Source of the DNA: Georgenia wutianyii
Lineage (GTDB): Bacteria > Actinomycetota > Actinomycetes > Actinomycetales > Actinomycetaceae
Reading direction: 5' to 3'
NCBI RefSeq assembly: GCF_006349365.1
Contig: NZ_CP040899.1
Span: 682,001 to 746,000 of the forward strand
DNA length: 64,000 nucleotides
Position 1 is the stretch's first letter. The number at the start of each line of letters is the position of its first letter. The position numbers and the translations under genes are program-made. The notes below the pieces were generated by a model. It was not told the origin of the DNA and searched no databases. It worked only from the letters and a program-made list of their open reading frames with translations. Shown piece by piece: positions 1-8,309 of the stretch.

Positions 1-2
1 CC

Positions 3-923
3 GCCCGGAGGGCCGACCTGCGGTGGGGCTACCTGCCCCCGGACAAGGTCCGCCCGGCCCGCACGCCGGGCGGGGGCCTGGACCGGGTCCGCTACCTGCC
101 CTACGTCCAACGCCGCGCCCGTGCGCTGCACCGGGCCGACGTCGTCCACGTCCACTACGGGACGAGCGTGCGGCTCATCCGTGAGCGGTTCATGCCCCGG
201 CGGCCCTACCTGCTCCACCTCCACGGCACCGACATCCGCGAGCAGGCCGACGACCCGCGCTACCGCGAGGAGATCGCCCGGGCCGTCGACGGCGCCGAGC
301 AGGTCTACTACACGAACCTCGACACCGCGGAGCGGGCGCTGGCCGCCCGGCCCGACGCGCAGTACATGCCGGCCTTCGTCGACGTCACCGGCCTGCCGCA
401 GTGGCGGCCGGGCGGCCGCCGGGTGGTCTTCGCCTCCCGCTGGTCGCCGGCCAAGGGTGCCCCGGTCATGCTCGAGCTCGCGGCGCGGCTGCGCGAGGTG
501 CTCCCCGCCGACGTCCGCCTCCAGGGGCTGGACTGGGGCGAGGCCGCCGGGGCGGCCGCCGCGGCCGGGGTGGAGCTGCTCCCGCGCACGGCGCACGCCC
601 GCTACCTCGAGCTGCTCGCACAGGCCGACGTCGTCGTCGGGCAGGCGAACACCGTCCTGGGCGTGAGCGAGCACGAGGCGATGGCGCTCGGGGTGCCGCT
701 CGTCGTCCCGAGCCACGTGCTCACCCACCCGGAGGGCGGGCCGCCCCCGGTGCTCGCGGGCGGCGTCGAGGAGTCGGTGGAGCACGTCCTCGAGTCGCTG
801 CGCGACCCTCGTGGGGTCAGTGACGGCCTCGGGGCGGCGGCGTGGGTGCGCCGGCACTACACGGCCGACCCCTACGTCCGGCCGCTCCAGGAGGTCTACC
901 GCCGGGTCGCGCGGTCCGGCTGA
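3..923 (+). CDS. Glycosyltransferase family 4/1-like protein, 5' end missing
   Basis: The reading frame is open from the first bases of the window, so the N-terminus lies upstream; 306 residues are visible. The segment HVHYGTS followed by LLHLHGTDIRE is typical of the N-terminal Rossmann domain of GT-B glycosyltransferases. Near the C-terminus GVSEHEAMALGVP matches the E-x7-E type motif that binds the nucleotide-sugar donor. It probably transfers a sugar to a lipid-linked envelope glycan in the cytoplasm; donor and acceptor cannot be told from sequence. Its stop is 3 bp from the convergent stop of the next gene, so no separate terminator fits between them. Confidence 0.8.
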   Translation, partial: ARRADLRWGYLPPDKVRPARTPGGGLDRVRYLPYVQRRARALHRADVVHVHYGTSVRLIRERFMPRRPYLLHLHGTDIREQADDPRYREEIARAVDGAEQVYYTNLDTAERALAARPDAQYMPAFVDVTGLPQWRPGGRRVVFASRWSPAKGAPVMLELAARLREVLPADVRLQGLDWGEAAGAAAAAGVELLPRTAHARYLELLAQADVVVGQANTVLGVSEHEAMALGVPLVVPSHVLTHPEGGPPPVLAGGVEESVEHVLESLRDPRGVSDGLGAAAWVRRHYTADPYVRPLQEVYRRVARSG

Positions 924-926
924 GCC

Positions 927-1994
927 TCAGCGCCAGAAGCGGTCCGCCGCGAGGTAGCGCAGCGTCGACTCCCGGTCGAGGTTGTCGGCCGGCGATGGCG
1001 TGAGGACGGCGTCCCACCGGCCCGCGGCCGCGCGGGCGGCGACGGCCTCGACGAGCGAGGCGGCCGTGACCTGGGGGTCGAGGGCGGCGGCGAGCAGCGC
1101 CCGGTCGGCGCGGCTGAAGGGCCGCAGCACGCCCGGTGCCAGGTCCACCCACCGGGTGAGCAGGTCACGCAGCCACTGCGGCTCGCCCTCGTGCCAGTCC
1201 GTCTCCTCCCGGCGGCGGCGGATCGCTCCGAGGAGGTGGATGCGCACGCTCTTGACGGCGATGGCGCGGCGCGCGGCGGGGGTCAGGTCGGGCAGCCACG
1301 GGCGGGAGACGAGGTCGTCGAACGCGCGCAGCTCGTCGGTGATCGGGCGTACCGACGTCGTCACCCGGGTGACCGCGTCGGTCCCCACGACGTAGCGGGG
1401 CGCCGAGCGCGCGAGGTCCACCCGCACGCCGGAGGACCACAGGCGCGCGGTGAACGCGACGTCGCCGCCCGAGCGCATGCCCTCGACGAGGCGCAGCTCG
1501 AGCGCGTCGAGGGTCGCCCTGCGCATGAGGCCCAGCGGCGCCGTGCGGTAGGCGAGCCGGTCGCGCACGAGGTCGAGGTCGCGCGAGCGCAGCGGGCGCA
1601 CCCGCGGCGTGTGGACCTCGGTGCCGTCCTGCATGCGCACCCGGGCGAGCATGACGTCGGAGCCGAGGCGGTCCGCGGCGCGCGTCCAGGCGGACAGCGC
1701 GCCGGGCTCGAGGAAGTCGTCCGAGCCGATGATCGAGACGTAGCGGGCCGTGGCGGCGTCGATGCCTGCGTTGTACGGGCCGGACGGGCTGCCGAGGCCG
1801 TCGCGGACCGGCAGGAGACGCACGCGCGGGTCGGCCGGGACGAGCGGGGCGACGTCGTCGGGGTCGAGCTCGTGGCAGGCGACGGTCACCCGGACGTGGG
1901 AGCCGGCGCCGGCGAGGAGGGAGGAGACGCAGCGTCCCACCGGCCGGGAGGGGTCGTGGAGCGCGACGACGACGTCGACGTCGGGGGCGCTCAC
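927..1994 (-). CDS. Glycosyltransferase family 2 protein
   Basis: This 355-residue protein opens with VDVVVALHDPSRPVGRC, the first beta strand of a GT-A fold, and has SIIGSDDFLEPGA, where the acidic pair corresponds to the metal and nucleotide-sugar binding DxD region of GT2 enzymes. The start is taken as GTG at 1994 because it overlaps the TGA of the upstream ABC transporter gene in a GTGA tetranucleotide, which implies translational coupling. The C-terminal 150 residues are arginine- and leucine-rich and carry no motif I recognise. The role is probably addition of one sugar to the glycan handled by the neighbouring exporter; specificity is unknown. Confidence 0.82.
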   Translation of the reverse strand: MSAPDVDVVVALHDPSRPVGRCVSSLLAGAGSHVRVTVACHELDPDDVAPLVPADPRVRLLPVRDGLGSPSGPYNAGIDAATARYVSIIGSDDFLEPGALSAWTRAADRLGSDVMLARVRMQDGTEVHTPRVRPLRSRDLDLVRDRLAYRTAPLGLMRRATLDALELRLVEGMRSGGDVAFTARLWSSGVRVDLARSAPRYVVGTDAVTRVTTSVRPITDELRAFDDLVSRPWLPDLTPAARRAIAVKSVRIHLLGAIRRRREETDWHEGEPQWLRDLLTRWVDLAPGVLRPFSRADRALLAAALDPQVTAASLVEAVAARAAAGRWDAVLTPSPADNLDRESTLRYLAADRFWR

Positions 1995-3769
1995 GCGAGA
2001 CCCGCCAGGCTCGCCTGGTAGGCGAAGTCGGGCTCGCTGGCCACGACCTCCTCGAAGGTCCCGCGGGCCACGATGCGGGCGTCGCGCATGAAGCACACCT
2101 GGTCGCTGTGGCGGATCGTGGAGAGCCGGTGCGCGACGCTGATGACCGTGACGTCGCCGTGGAGGTCGCGGATCGCGCGGGCGACGGCCTCCTCGGTGGC
2201 GGTGTCGAGCGCGCTCGTCGCCTCGTCCATGACGAGGACGAGCGGGTCGGAGTACAGCGCCCGGGCGATGCCCAGGCGCTGGCGCTGCCCGCCGGACAGG
2301 GCCATGCCGCGCTCGCCGATCCGGGCGTGCAGGCCGCCGGCGCGGTTCTCGACGACCTCGAGGAGCTGGGCGCGGGTCAGGGCCTCGCGCACCCGGTCCT
2401 CGTCGACGTCCCCGTCCCACGACAGCGCGACGTTCTGGGCGATGGTCCCGTCGAAGAGCGAGACGTCCTGGGGGACGTAGCCGACCTTGGACCGCCAGTC
2501 GGCGAGCACCTCGACGAGCGGCTCCCCGTCGATGGTGATCGAGCCGGAGGACGGGACGAGCAGGCCGAGGAAGATGTCGACGAGGGTGGACTTGCCCGCC
2601 CCGGAGGCACCGACGAGCGCGAGCGAGCTGCCCATCCGCACGTCGACGTCGACACCGGTGACGGCCGGGGTCGCGCTGCCCGGGTAGGTGAACTCGACGT
2701 CGCGCAGGCTCAGCACCTCGGGGCGGTGACGCAGCGGGCGGGTGCCGATCTGCTCGGGCCCCGCGGTGTACCTCTCGGCGAGCCGGATGTCGCGCATGAC
2801 GGCGTTGGCGTGCGGGATCGTCGAGGACGTCGTGGTGATGATCCCCTGGAAGCGGGTGACCGAGGGGATCATCCGGAAGCCCGCGACGGCGAAGAGCGCG
2901 ACGGCGCTGAGCGCGCTCGCCGACCCGCCCTGGAGGTAGGCGGCCGCCCCGACGAGGACGAAGCCGCCGATGAGCGCGGCCTCGATGACGAACTTCGGCA
3001 CGGCGTTGAGGAACTGGATGTTCGCGCGGGCCCGGGTCGTGTGGATGCGGTTGCGGTGGACGACCTGCGCGACCTCCCCGGCCTTGTTGCGCAGGGTGAT
3101 CTCCTTGAGCGTGGCGACCATCTCGGTCATGAGCGTGGCGACGCGGAAGGAGTAGTCGCGGTTGACCCGCCCGGCGACGACGGCGCGCTTGGAGATGACG
3201 AAGTAGAGGACGGCGGCGATGAGGCCGAGGTAGACGAGGGTGATGGCCGCGGTCACCGGCTCGGCGACGACGAGCACGGCGAGCACGGCGACGAACGTCA
3301 CGACCTCGGCGGGCAGCGACGCGGCGGGCAGGAGGAGCCCGGCCGTCGTGTTGGCGATGCCGACGTCCGCGAGGCGCACGAGCTCGGCGGAGTTGCGGCG
3401 CAGCCGCTCGGTCCACGGCGCCTGGATGTAGGCGGCGAAGAGGCGGTCGCCGATGAGCAGCTCATAGGCCGCGAAGCGGCGGGTGGCGATCCACTGGAGC
3501 GCCATCGACAGGACGCTCTTGAGGACGATGAGCACGCAGACGACGACGATGATCCACACGGTGTACTCCGGCGGCACCTCGCCCACGAGCGGCAGGCTGA
3601 GCGGGCGGCCCTGGACCAGGGGCGTCATCGTGAGGGCGAGCAGGCCGAGGGCGGCGATGTCGAGCAGCGCGAGCGAGCTGGTCGCCACGGCGTAGAGCAC
3701 GAGGAAGCGCCGGGCACCTCGGGGGAGAAGCGGCAAGAGCTCCTTGAGAGCGGCCCACAAGCGCGTCAC
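1991..3769 (-). CDS. ABC transporter, fused permease and ATPase (lipid-linked glycan flippase type)
   Basis: This 592-residue half-transporter has about six membrane helices in its first 320 residues. The nucleotide-binding domain has Walker A GASGAGKST (residues 387-395), the signature ALSGGQRQRLGIARAL, Walker B LVLVMDEATSALD and the H-loop VISVAHRLSTI. Exporters of this layout (PglK/MsbA-like) flip lipid-linked oligosaccharides or lipids as homodimers. The GTG at 3769 is chosen because GAGGAG lies about 8 bases upstream; an in-frame ATG at 3814 would add 15 polar residues with no good ribosome site. The GT2 gene downstream overlaps by 4 bp. Substrate is inferred only from context. Confidence 0.85.
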   Translation of the reverse strand: MTRLWAALKELLPLLPRGARRFLVLYAVATSSLALLDIAALGLLALTMTPLVQGRPLSLPLVGEVPPEYTVWIIVVVCVLIVLKSVLSMALQWIATRRFAAYELLIGDRLFAAYIQAPWTERLRRNSAELVRLADVGIANTTAGLLLPAASLPAEVVTFVAVLAVLVVAEPVTAAITLVYLGLIAAVLYFVISKRAVVAGRVNRDYSFRVATLMTEMVATLKEITLRNKAGEVAQVVHRNRIHTTRARANIQFLNAVPKFVIEAALIGGFVLVGAAAYLQGGSASALSAVALFAVAGFRMIPSVTRFQGIITTTSSTIPHANAVMRDIRLAERYTAGPEQIGTRPLRHRPEVLSLRDVEFTYPGSATPAVTGVDVDVRMGSSLALVGASGAGKSTLVDIFLGLLVPSSGSITIDGEPLVEVLADWRSKVGYVPQDVSLFDGTIAQNVALSWDGDVDEDRVREALTRAQLLEVVENRAGGLHARIGERGMALSGGQRQRLGIARALYSDPLVLVMDEATSALDTATEEAVARAIRDLHGDVTVISVAHRLSTIRHSDQVCFMRDARIVARGTFEEVVASEPDFAYQASLAGLA

Positions 3770-3850
3770 GCGTCGGTCTCCTCGGTCGGCACGGTCATCC
3801 CGCCATCGTCCCACTATCGCACCGAGGTCCGACGCCGCGCGGCTGCCGGA

Positions 3851-3856
3851 TAGGGT
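3851..3856 (+). promoter_or_regulatory. Probable -10 element (TAGGGT) of a leaderless or near-leaderless wecB transcript
   Basis: TAGGGT lies 8 bases before the GTG at 3865, so transcription would begin at or just before the start codon. The same spacing recurs before several other genes in this window. No convincing -35 box is visible. It also argues for the GTG at 3865 rather than the one at 3859. Confidence 0.4.
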
Positions 3857-3864
3857 CGGTGCTC

Positions 3865-4926
3865 GTGAAGATCCTCAGCGTCGTCGGTGCCCGCCCGCAG
3901 TTCGTCAAGCTCTCGCCCGTCGCCCACGCCCTGGCGGCCGCCGGTCACGAGCACGTCATCGTCCACACCGGCCAGCACTACGACGCCGCCCTGTCCGACG
4001 TCTTCTTCGCCGACCTCGGCATCGACCGCCCGGACGTCAACCTCCACGTGGGCTCCGGCTCGCACGCCGAGCAGACCGGGGCGATGCTCCCCGGCCTCGA
4101 GCGGGCGATGCTCGACCACCGCCCCGACTGGGTGCTCGTCTACGGCGACACGAACTCCACCGTCGCCGCCGCGCTCGCCGCGGTGAAGATCCACCAGCCC
4201 GTGGCCCACCTCGAGGCGGGGCTGCGCTCCTTCAACCGGCGCATGCCCGAGGAGCACAACCGGGTGATGACCGACCACGCCGCCGACCTCCTGCTCGCCC
4301 CGACCGCCGTCGCCGTGGAGCACCTGCGCTCCGAGGGACTGGCCGACCGGACGGTCCTCGTCGGCGACGTCATGACCGACGTCCTGTACCGGGTGCGCGA
4401 CGAGGTCGTGCGCGAGGGCGCCCCCGCCGTCGCGGCCCCCGAGGGGGACTACCTCGTCGCGACCATCCACCGCGCGGAGAACACCGACGACCCCGAGCGT
4501 CTCGGGGCCATCGTCGGGGCGCTGGCGAGCCTGCCCCGGCCCGTCCTGCTGCTGGCCCACCCGCGCCTGCGTGACCGCGCGGCGGCCGCCGGGATCGACC
4601 TCACGGCCGGGGCGGTCACCGTCCTCGAGCCGCAGCCCTACCCGACGCTCGTCGCGCTCGTCGCGCGGTCCTCCGGTGTCGTCACCGACTCCGGCGGCCT
4701 GCAGAAGGAGGCCTTCCTCCTGCGGGTGCCGTGCACGACGCTGCGCCGGGAGACCGAGTGGGTCGAGACGGTCGAGCTCGGCTGGAACGTCCTGGACGGG
4801 GACCTCACCGACGTCGCCGGCCACGCGCTGCGTCCCACGCCGCCCGCCACCGACGCCGCCCCCTACGGGGACGGGCACGCGGCCGAGCAGGTCGTCGCGG
4901 CGCTCACGGAGGCGCTGCCGGCCTGA
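3865..4926 (+). CDS. wecB: UDP-N-acetylglucosamine 2-epimerase (non-hydrolysing)
   Basis: It interconverts UDP-GlcNAc and UDP-ManNAc in the cytoplasm. The 353-residue length and the motifs are textbook for the family: GARPQFVKL at the N-terminus, HTGQHYD, YGDTNST, HLEAGLRS, MPEEHNRVMTD and TDSGGLQKEA near the C-terminus. Two in-frame GTG codons occur at 3859 and 3865; the second gives VKILSVVGARPQ, the usual family start, and fits the upstream -10 spacing. It is divergent from the ABC transporter. With wecC at 8310 it can supply UDP-ManNAcA for a surface polymer, although the two genes are separated by the GH2 fusion gene and a VOC gene. Confidence 0.93.
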   Translation: MKILSVVGARPQFVKLSPVAHALAAAGHEHVIVHTGQHYDAALSDVFFADLGIDRPDVNLHVGSGSHAEQTGAMLPGLERAMLDHRPDWVLVYGDTNSTVAAALAAVKIHQPVAHLEAGLRSFNRRMPEEHNRVMTDHAADLLLAPTAVAVEHLRSEGLADRTVLVGDVMTDVLYRVRDEVVREGAPAVAAPEGDYLVATIHRAENTDDPERLGAIVGALASLPRPVLLLAHPRLRDRAAAAGIDLTAGAVTVLEPQPYPTLVALVARSSGVVTDSGGLQKEAFLLRVPCTTLRRETEWVETVELGWNVLDGDLTDVAGHALRPTPPATDAAPYGDGHAAEQVVAALTEALPA

Positions 4927-4932
4927 GGCGGC

Positions 4933-7755
4933 TCACCACCGGTTGAGGACGTCCTCCGCCCAGCCGGTGGCACCGTCCACGCTCACCCGCGTCCCGGCGG
5001 AGTCGCTCATCCACCCCGACCAGTGCCCGAACGCCTGGTGGGTGTCGCTGGCGAGCACGCCCAGCGCCGTGCGCGACTCCTTGACGTGGAACGGGGTGAG
5101 GGTGAGGTCCGCACGCTCCCCGCGCACCCGCCACGGGCCGCCCTCGGTCGAGTACTCCCAGCGGAGCTCCTCGCTGATCTTGTGGACGACCCCGTCGACG
5201 ACGAGCGCGTTCTCCGTCGAGCCGGTGCCCTGCGTCCACCGGGCGCCGAGCTGGACCCCGACGACCCGCCCGGCGCTCACGCCCGAGCCGGCGCCCCAGT
5301 TCCAGCGCATCTCGTAGGGCCAGCGCCCGCGCCCGTGGTCGAGCACCGCCCACGACTCACCGGCGGGCACGTCGTGGACCCGCCCGTCGACCCACAGCCG
5401 GCCGCGCGCGGGCCGGGCGACGTCCTTGACCGTGTACTGGAAAAGCCGCTCGTCCCAGGGCACGACGACGCCCATCGCCTCGTGGCCGGCGGGCCGCTCG
5501 GCGAGGACGTCGAGGCGGACGCGCGAGGTGACGGCGCGCAGCCGGGTGCCGCCGTCGACCTCGTCGACGGCGATGGCGAGGTCCCCGGCCCGGGCCCGCA
5601 CCGGGCCGCGCCCGAGGGTGCCGGGAAGCGTGGTCCCGGCCGCGAGCGGGCTGATCGCGTTGGCGCCGACGGCCTCGCCGGTGGCGCGGTCGAGCAGCCA
5701 CACCTCGTGGACCCCGGCGTAGTCGATGTCGGAGACGGTGAGCGCGAGGACGTGCGTCGGGGTGACGACGTTCCAGTACTCCCACCGCTTGCTGCGTCCG
5801 CGGGCGTAGGCACCGCGGCCGATCCCGTCGGTGTCGTGCAGCTGTCGCCGGGTCCAGCCGACGGCGGCAGGATCGAGGCGGCCGTCGGGGCGGCACAGCG
5901 CCACCGGCTCGGTGATCTCCCGCTCGGGCACGCTGGGCCCCTCCGTGCCCGCCCGGGTGAGCTGGTCGTTGAGGGCACGCATCCGCGCGGGCGCGATCTT
6001 CACGGTGCGCCGGTCGGCGGACAGCAGCCCGTTCGTCTCGCCCTCGACGTCCGACACCTGGGTGTACACCGACGCCGCCAGGCCGTGGCGGACGGAGGGG
6101 AGCACCTGGCCGAGGTGGAGCCGCTCGACGGCGAGCGCGAAGGCCTCCGGGTCGCGGTAGCGGCGGTAGCCGAACTCACGGGGGACGTCCGGGGCGTCGG
6201 CCTCGCTGCGCAGGCTGTAACCGCCGAACTCGGACAGGACGAGCGCCCGGTCCCCGCCGCGGTGGCGCAGGTGGACGGGCCGGAAGTACACGTGCCGGCT
6301 GTCGACGTCACCGGCGCCCTGGTCGTGCCAGCCGCTCGCGTGGTCGACGACGCGGGTGGGGTCCAGCGTGCGGACCTCCGCGGCGACGTCGGCGGCGTCG
6401 AACTGGCCCCAGCCCTCGTTGAACGGCACCCAGGCGACGACGCTCGGCACGTCGCGGAGCAGCTCGACGGTCGCGCGCGCCTCCCGGCGGAACTCCGCAC
6501 GCCCGGCGGCGTCGGCGCGGGCGAACGCCGCGTAGCGGTCGTCGCGCAGCCGCAGCGGGGTGAGCACCGGCGCCGTGACGACCGCCGGCCGGTAGCGCCC
6601 GCCGCCGTTGACGAGGTCCTGCCACACGAGCATGCCGAGCCGGTCGCAGTGGTGGTACCAGCGCAGCGGCGCGATCTTGATGTGCTGGCGCAGCATCGTG
6701 AAGCCGAGGTCCCTCATCGTCTCGATGTCGTGCACGAGGGCCGCGTCCGACGGCGGGGTGTAGAGCCCGTCGGGCCAGTAGCCCTGGTCGAGCGCGCCCG
6801 CCTGGAAGAAGGGCCGGCCGTTGAGGTGCAGGCGCGGCACGCCGGAGCGGTCCGCTGCCACACCCACCGAGCGCATCCCCGCGTAGGAGGTGACGACGTC
6901 CTCACCCAGCGTCACGGTGAGGTCGTACAGGTGCGGGTCCTGCGGGCTCCACGGCCGCGCGTCGGGCAGGTGCAGGCGCACCGGCTCGCCCGTCGCGGCG
7001 TCGTCCGTCCCGCCGACGACGGCGTCCCCGTCGCGGACCTCGACGCTCGCCCGGAGCCCGGCCGGGCCGAGCACGGTGACCTCGAGCCGGCCGTCGGCCA
7101 GGTGCGGGAGGAGCCGCAGCCCGGTGACGTGCTGCTCGGGCACCGACTCCAGCCACACCGTCTGCCAGATCCCCGACTGCGCGGTGTACCAGATGCCGCT
7201 CGGCTCGAGGGTCTGCTTGCCGCGGGAGTGGTAGGAGGTGTCGGACAGGTCGCGCACGACGACGGCGAGCTCGTGCGTCCCGCCCTCGGCGAGCCGGCCG
7301 GTGACGTCGAGGGTGAAGGGCAGGTAGCCGCCCTCGTGGGTGCCGACGACGCGGCCGTCGAGGAGGACGGCGCAGTGCTGGTCGACGGCGCCGAGATGGA
7401 GGTGGAGGCGCCCGCGGTCGAACCCGGCAGGCAGCCGCAGCGTGCGGCGGTACCAGAGCAGGTCCCCGGGACCCACCTGGCGCCGGACGCCGGACAGCGG
7501 CGCCTCGGGGGAGAAGGGCACGAGGATCTGCCCGTCCCACGAGCGCGGCGGGGAGAGACGGTCCAGCCCGCGCGCTCCCGGGCCCAGCCCTGCGGGCGCC
7601 GGGAGGATCGCGTAGTCCCAGTGCCCGTTGAGGCTGAGGTGCCCCGGGCGGGTGAGCTGCGGGCGGGGGTGCTCGGGCAGGACTGCCGCCGGGTCGAGCG
7701 CCGCGCCCCAGGGGGTGAGCGCCGGGGCCGCCGCGGCGGTGCGGCTGGGAGACAT
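4933..7755 (-). CDS. Fusion of a GH2 glycosidase with a DUF2804 domain
   Basis: One uninterrupted 940-residue frame. Residues 1 to about 600 are a glycoside hydrolase family 2 enzyme (beta-galactosidase/glucuronidase/mannosidase clan): an N-terminal jelly-roll sandwich, then a TIM barrel with the acid/base in VAWVPFNEGWGQF (Asn446-Glu447) and the nucleophile in LVLSEFGGYS (Glu509). From about residue 608, REITEPVALC, KRWEYWNVV and the Trp-rich end MRWNWGAGSG match the DUF2804 family, normally a stand-alone protein of about 330 residues whose function is unknown to me. There is no signal peptide, so the protein is probably cytoplasmic. The substrate cannot be assigned. The gene converges with wecB, 6 bp apart. 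Confidence 0.85.
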   Translation of the reverse strand: MSPSRTAAAAPALTPWGAALDPAAVLPEHPRPQLTRPGHLSLNGHWDYAILPAPAGLGPGARGLDRLSPPRSWDGQILVPFSPEAPLSGVRRQVGPGDLLWYRRTLRLPAGFDRGRLHLHLGAVDQHCAVLLDGRVVGTHEGGYLPFTLDVTGRLAEGGTHELAVVVRDLSDTSYHSRGKQTLEPSGIWYTAQSGIWQTVWLESVPEQHVTGLRLLPHLADGRLEVTVLGPAGLRASVEVRDGDAVVGGTDDAATGEPVRLHLPDARPWSPQDPHLYDLTVTLGEDVVTSYAGMRSVGVAADRSGVPRLHLNGRPFFQAGALDQGYWPDGLYTPPSDAALVHDIETMRDLGFTMLRQHIKIAPLRWYHHCDRLGMLVWQDLVNGGGRYRPAVVTAPVLTPLRLRDDRYAAFARADAAGRAEFRREARATVELLRDVPSVVAWVPFNEGWGQFDAADVAAEVRTLDPTRVVDHASGWHDQGAGDVDSRHVYFRPVHLRHRGGDRALVLSEFGGYSLRSEADAPDVPREFGYRRYRDPEAFALAVERLHLGQVLPSVRHGLAASVYTQVSDVEGETNGLLSADRRTVKIAPARMRALNDQLTRAGTEGPSVPEREITEPVALCRPDGRLDPAAVGWTRRQLHDTDGIGRGAYARGRSKRWEYWNVVTPTHVLALTVSDIDYAGVHEVWLLDRATGEAVGANAISPLAAGTTLPGTLGRGPVRARAGDLAIAVDEVDGGTRLRAVTSRVRLDVLAERPAGHEAMGVVVPWDERLFQYTVKDVARPARGRLWVDGRVHDVPAGESWAVLDHGRGRWPYEMRWNWGAGSGVSAGRVVGVQLGARWTQGTGSTENALVVDGVVHKISEELRWEYSTEGGPWRVRGERADLTLTPFHVKESRTALGVLASDTHQAFGHWSGWMSDSAGTRVSVDGATGWAEDVLNRW

Positions 7756-7831
7756 ACGGTGAGCCTAGCGGCGCCCTCGGGGCGACGCCGGGCGGCTATC
7801 GTCGTGCCCTCCGGAGACCTGGGGAGGGGCA

Positions 7832-8245
7832 GTGGAGCCACGGATCAGCGTCGTCACGCTCGCGGTGCGCGACCTCGCGGCGAGTCGCCGCTTCTACCTG
7901 GACGGCCTGGGCTGGAGCGCCGTCGTCGACGTGCCCGGTGAGGTCGTCATGGTGCAGGTGGGCGCGCACGTCGTGCTCTCGCTGTGGGACGAGGCCGCCT
8001 TCGAGGCCGAGGTCGGCCCCCTCGCCCGCGGTGACGGGGTCCCGCCGCTCACCCTCGCGCACAACGTCGTCACACCCGCCGAGGTCGACGAGGTGCTGGC
8101 GACGGCGCACGCCGCCGGGGCGAGCGTCGACGCGGCCCGGACGCGCGAGTGGGGCGGTTACAGCGGCTACTTCGCCGACCCGGACGGCTTCCGGTGGGAG
8201 GTGGCCCACAACCCCGGCCCGGTGGGACGGTTGCTCCTGCCCTGA
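7832..8245 (+). CDS. VOC (glyoxalase/bleomycin-resistance fold) family protein
   Basis: The 137-residue protein has the single betaalphabetabetabeta-module pair of the vicinal oxygen chelate fold: ISVVTLAVRDLAASRRFYLDGLGW at the start (first half only quoted by family feature: metal-side strand and the RRFY helix) and the typical end GYFADPDGFRWEVAHN. Such proteins are metal-dependent lyases, dioxygenases or antibiotic-binding proteins; the specific reaction is not determinable. GTG at 7832 is preceded by GGGGAGGGG at good spacing. A TATCGT -10-like element sits at 7797-7802. It stands between the divergent GH2 fusion gene and wecC and has no evident part in glycan synthesis. Confidence 0.8.
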   Translation: MEPRISVVTLAVRDLAASRRFYLDGLGWSAVVDVPGEVVMVQVGAHVVLSLWDEAAFEAEVGPLARGDGVPPLTLAHNVVTPAEVDEVLATAHAAGASVDAARTREWGGYSGYFADPDGFRWEVAHNPGPVGRLLLP

Positions 8246-8309
8246 CGTCCCCTCCCACGGATATCGTGGGCACGGGTCCGGACCGGCCGGGCACGAGATG
8301 AGGAGCTTC

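Noticed and set aside
5023..7941. A very long open frame opposite the GH2-DUF2804 gene
   Set aside because: Composition is Arg/Gly/Val rich with no domain sign, as expected for the complement of a high-GC gene; the GH2 motifs are on the other strand.
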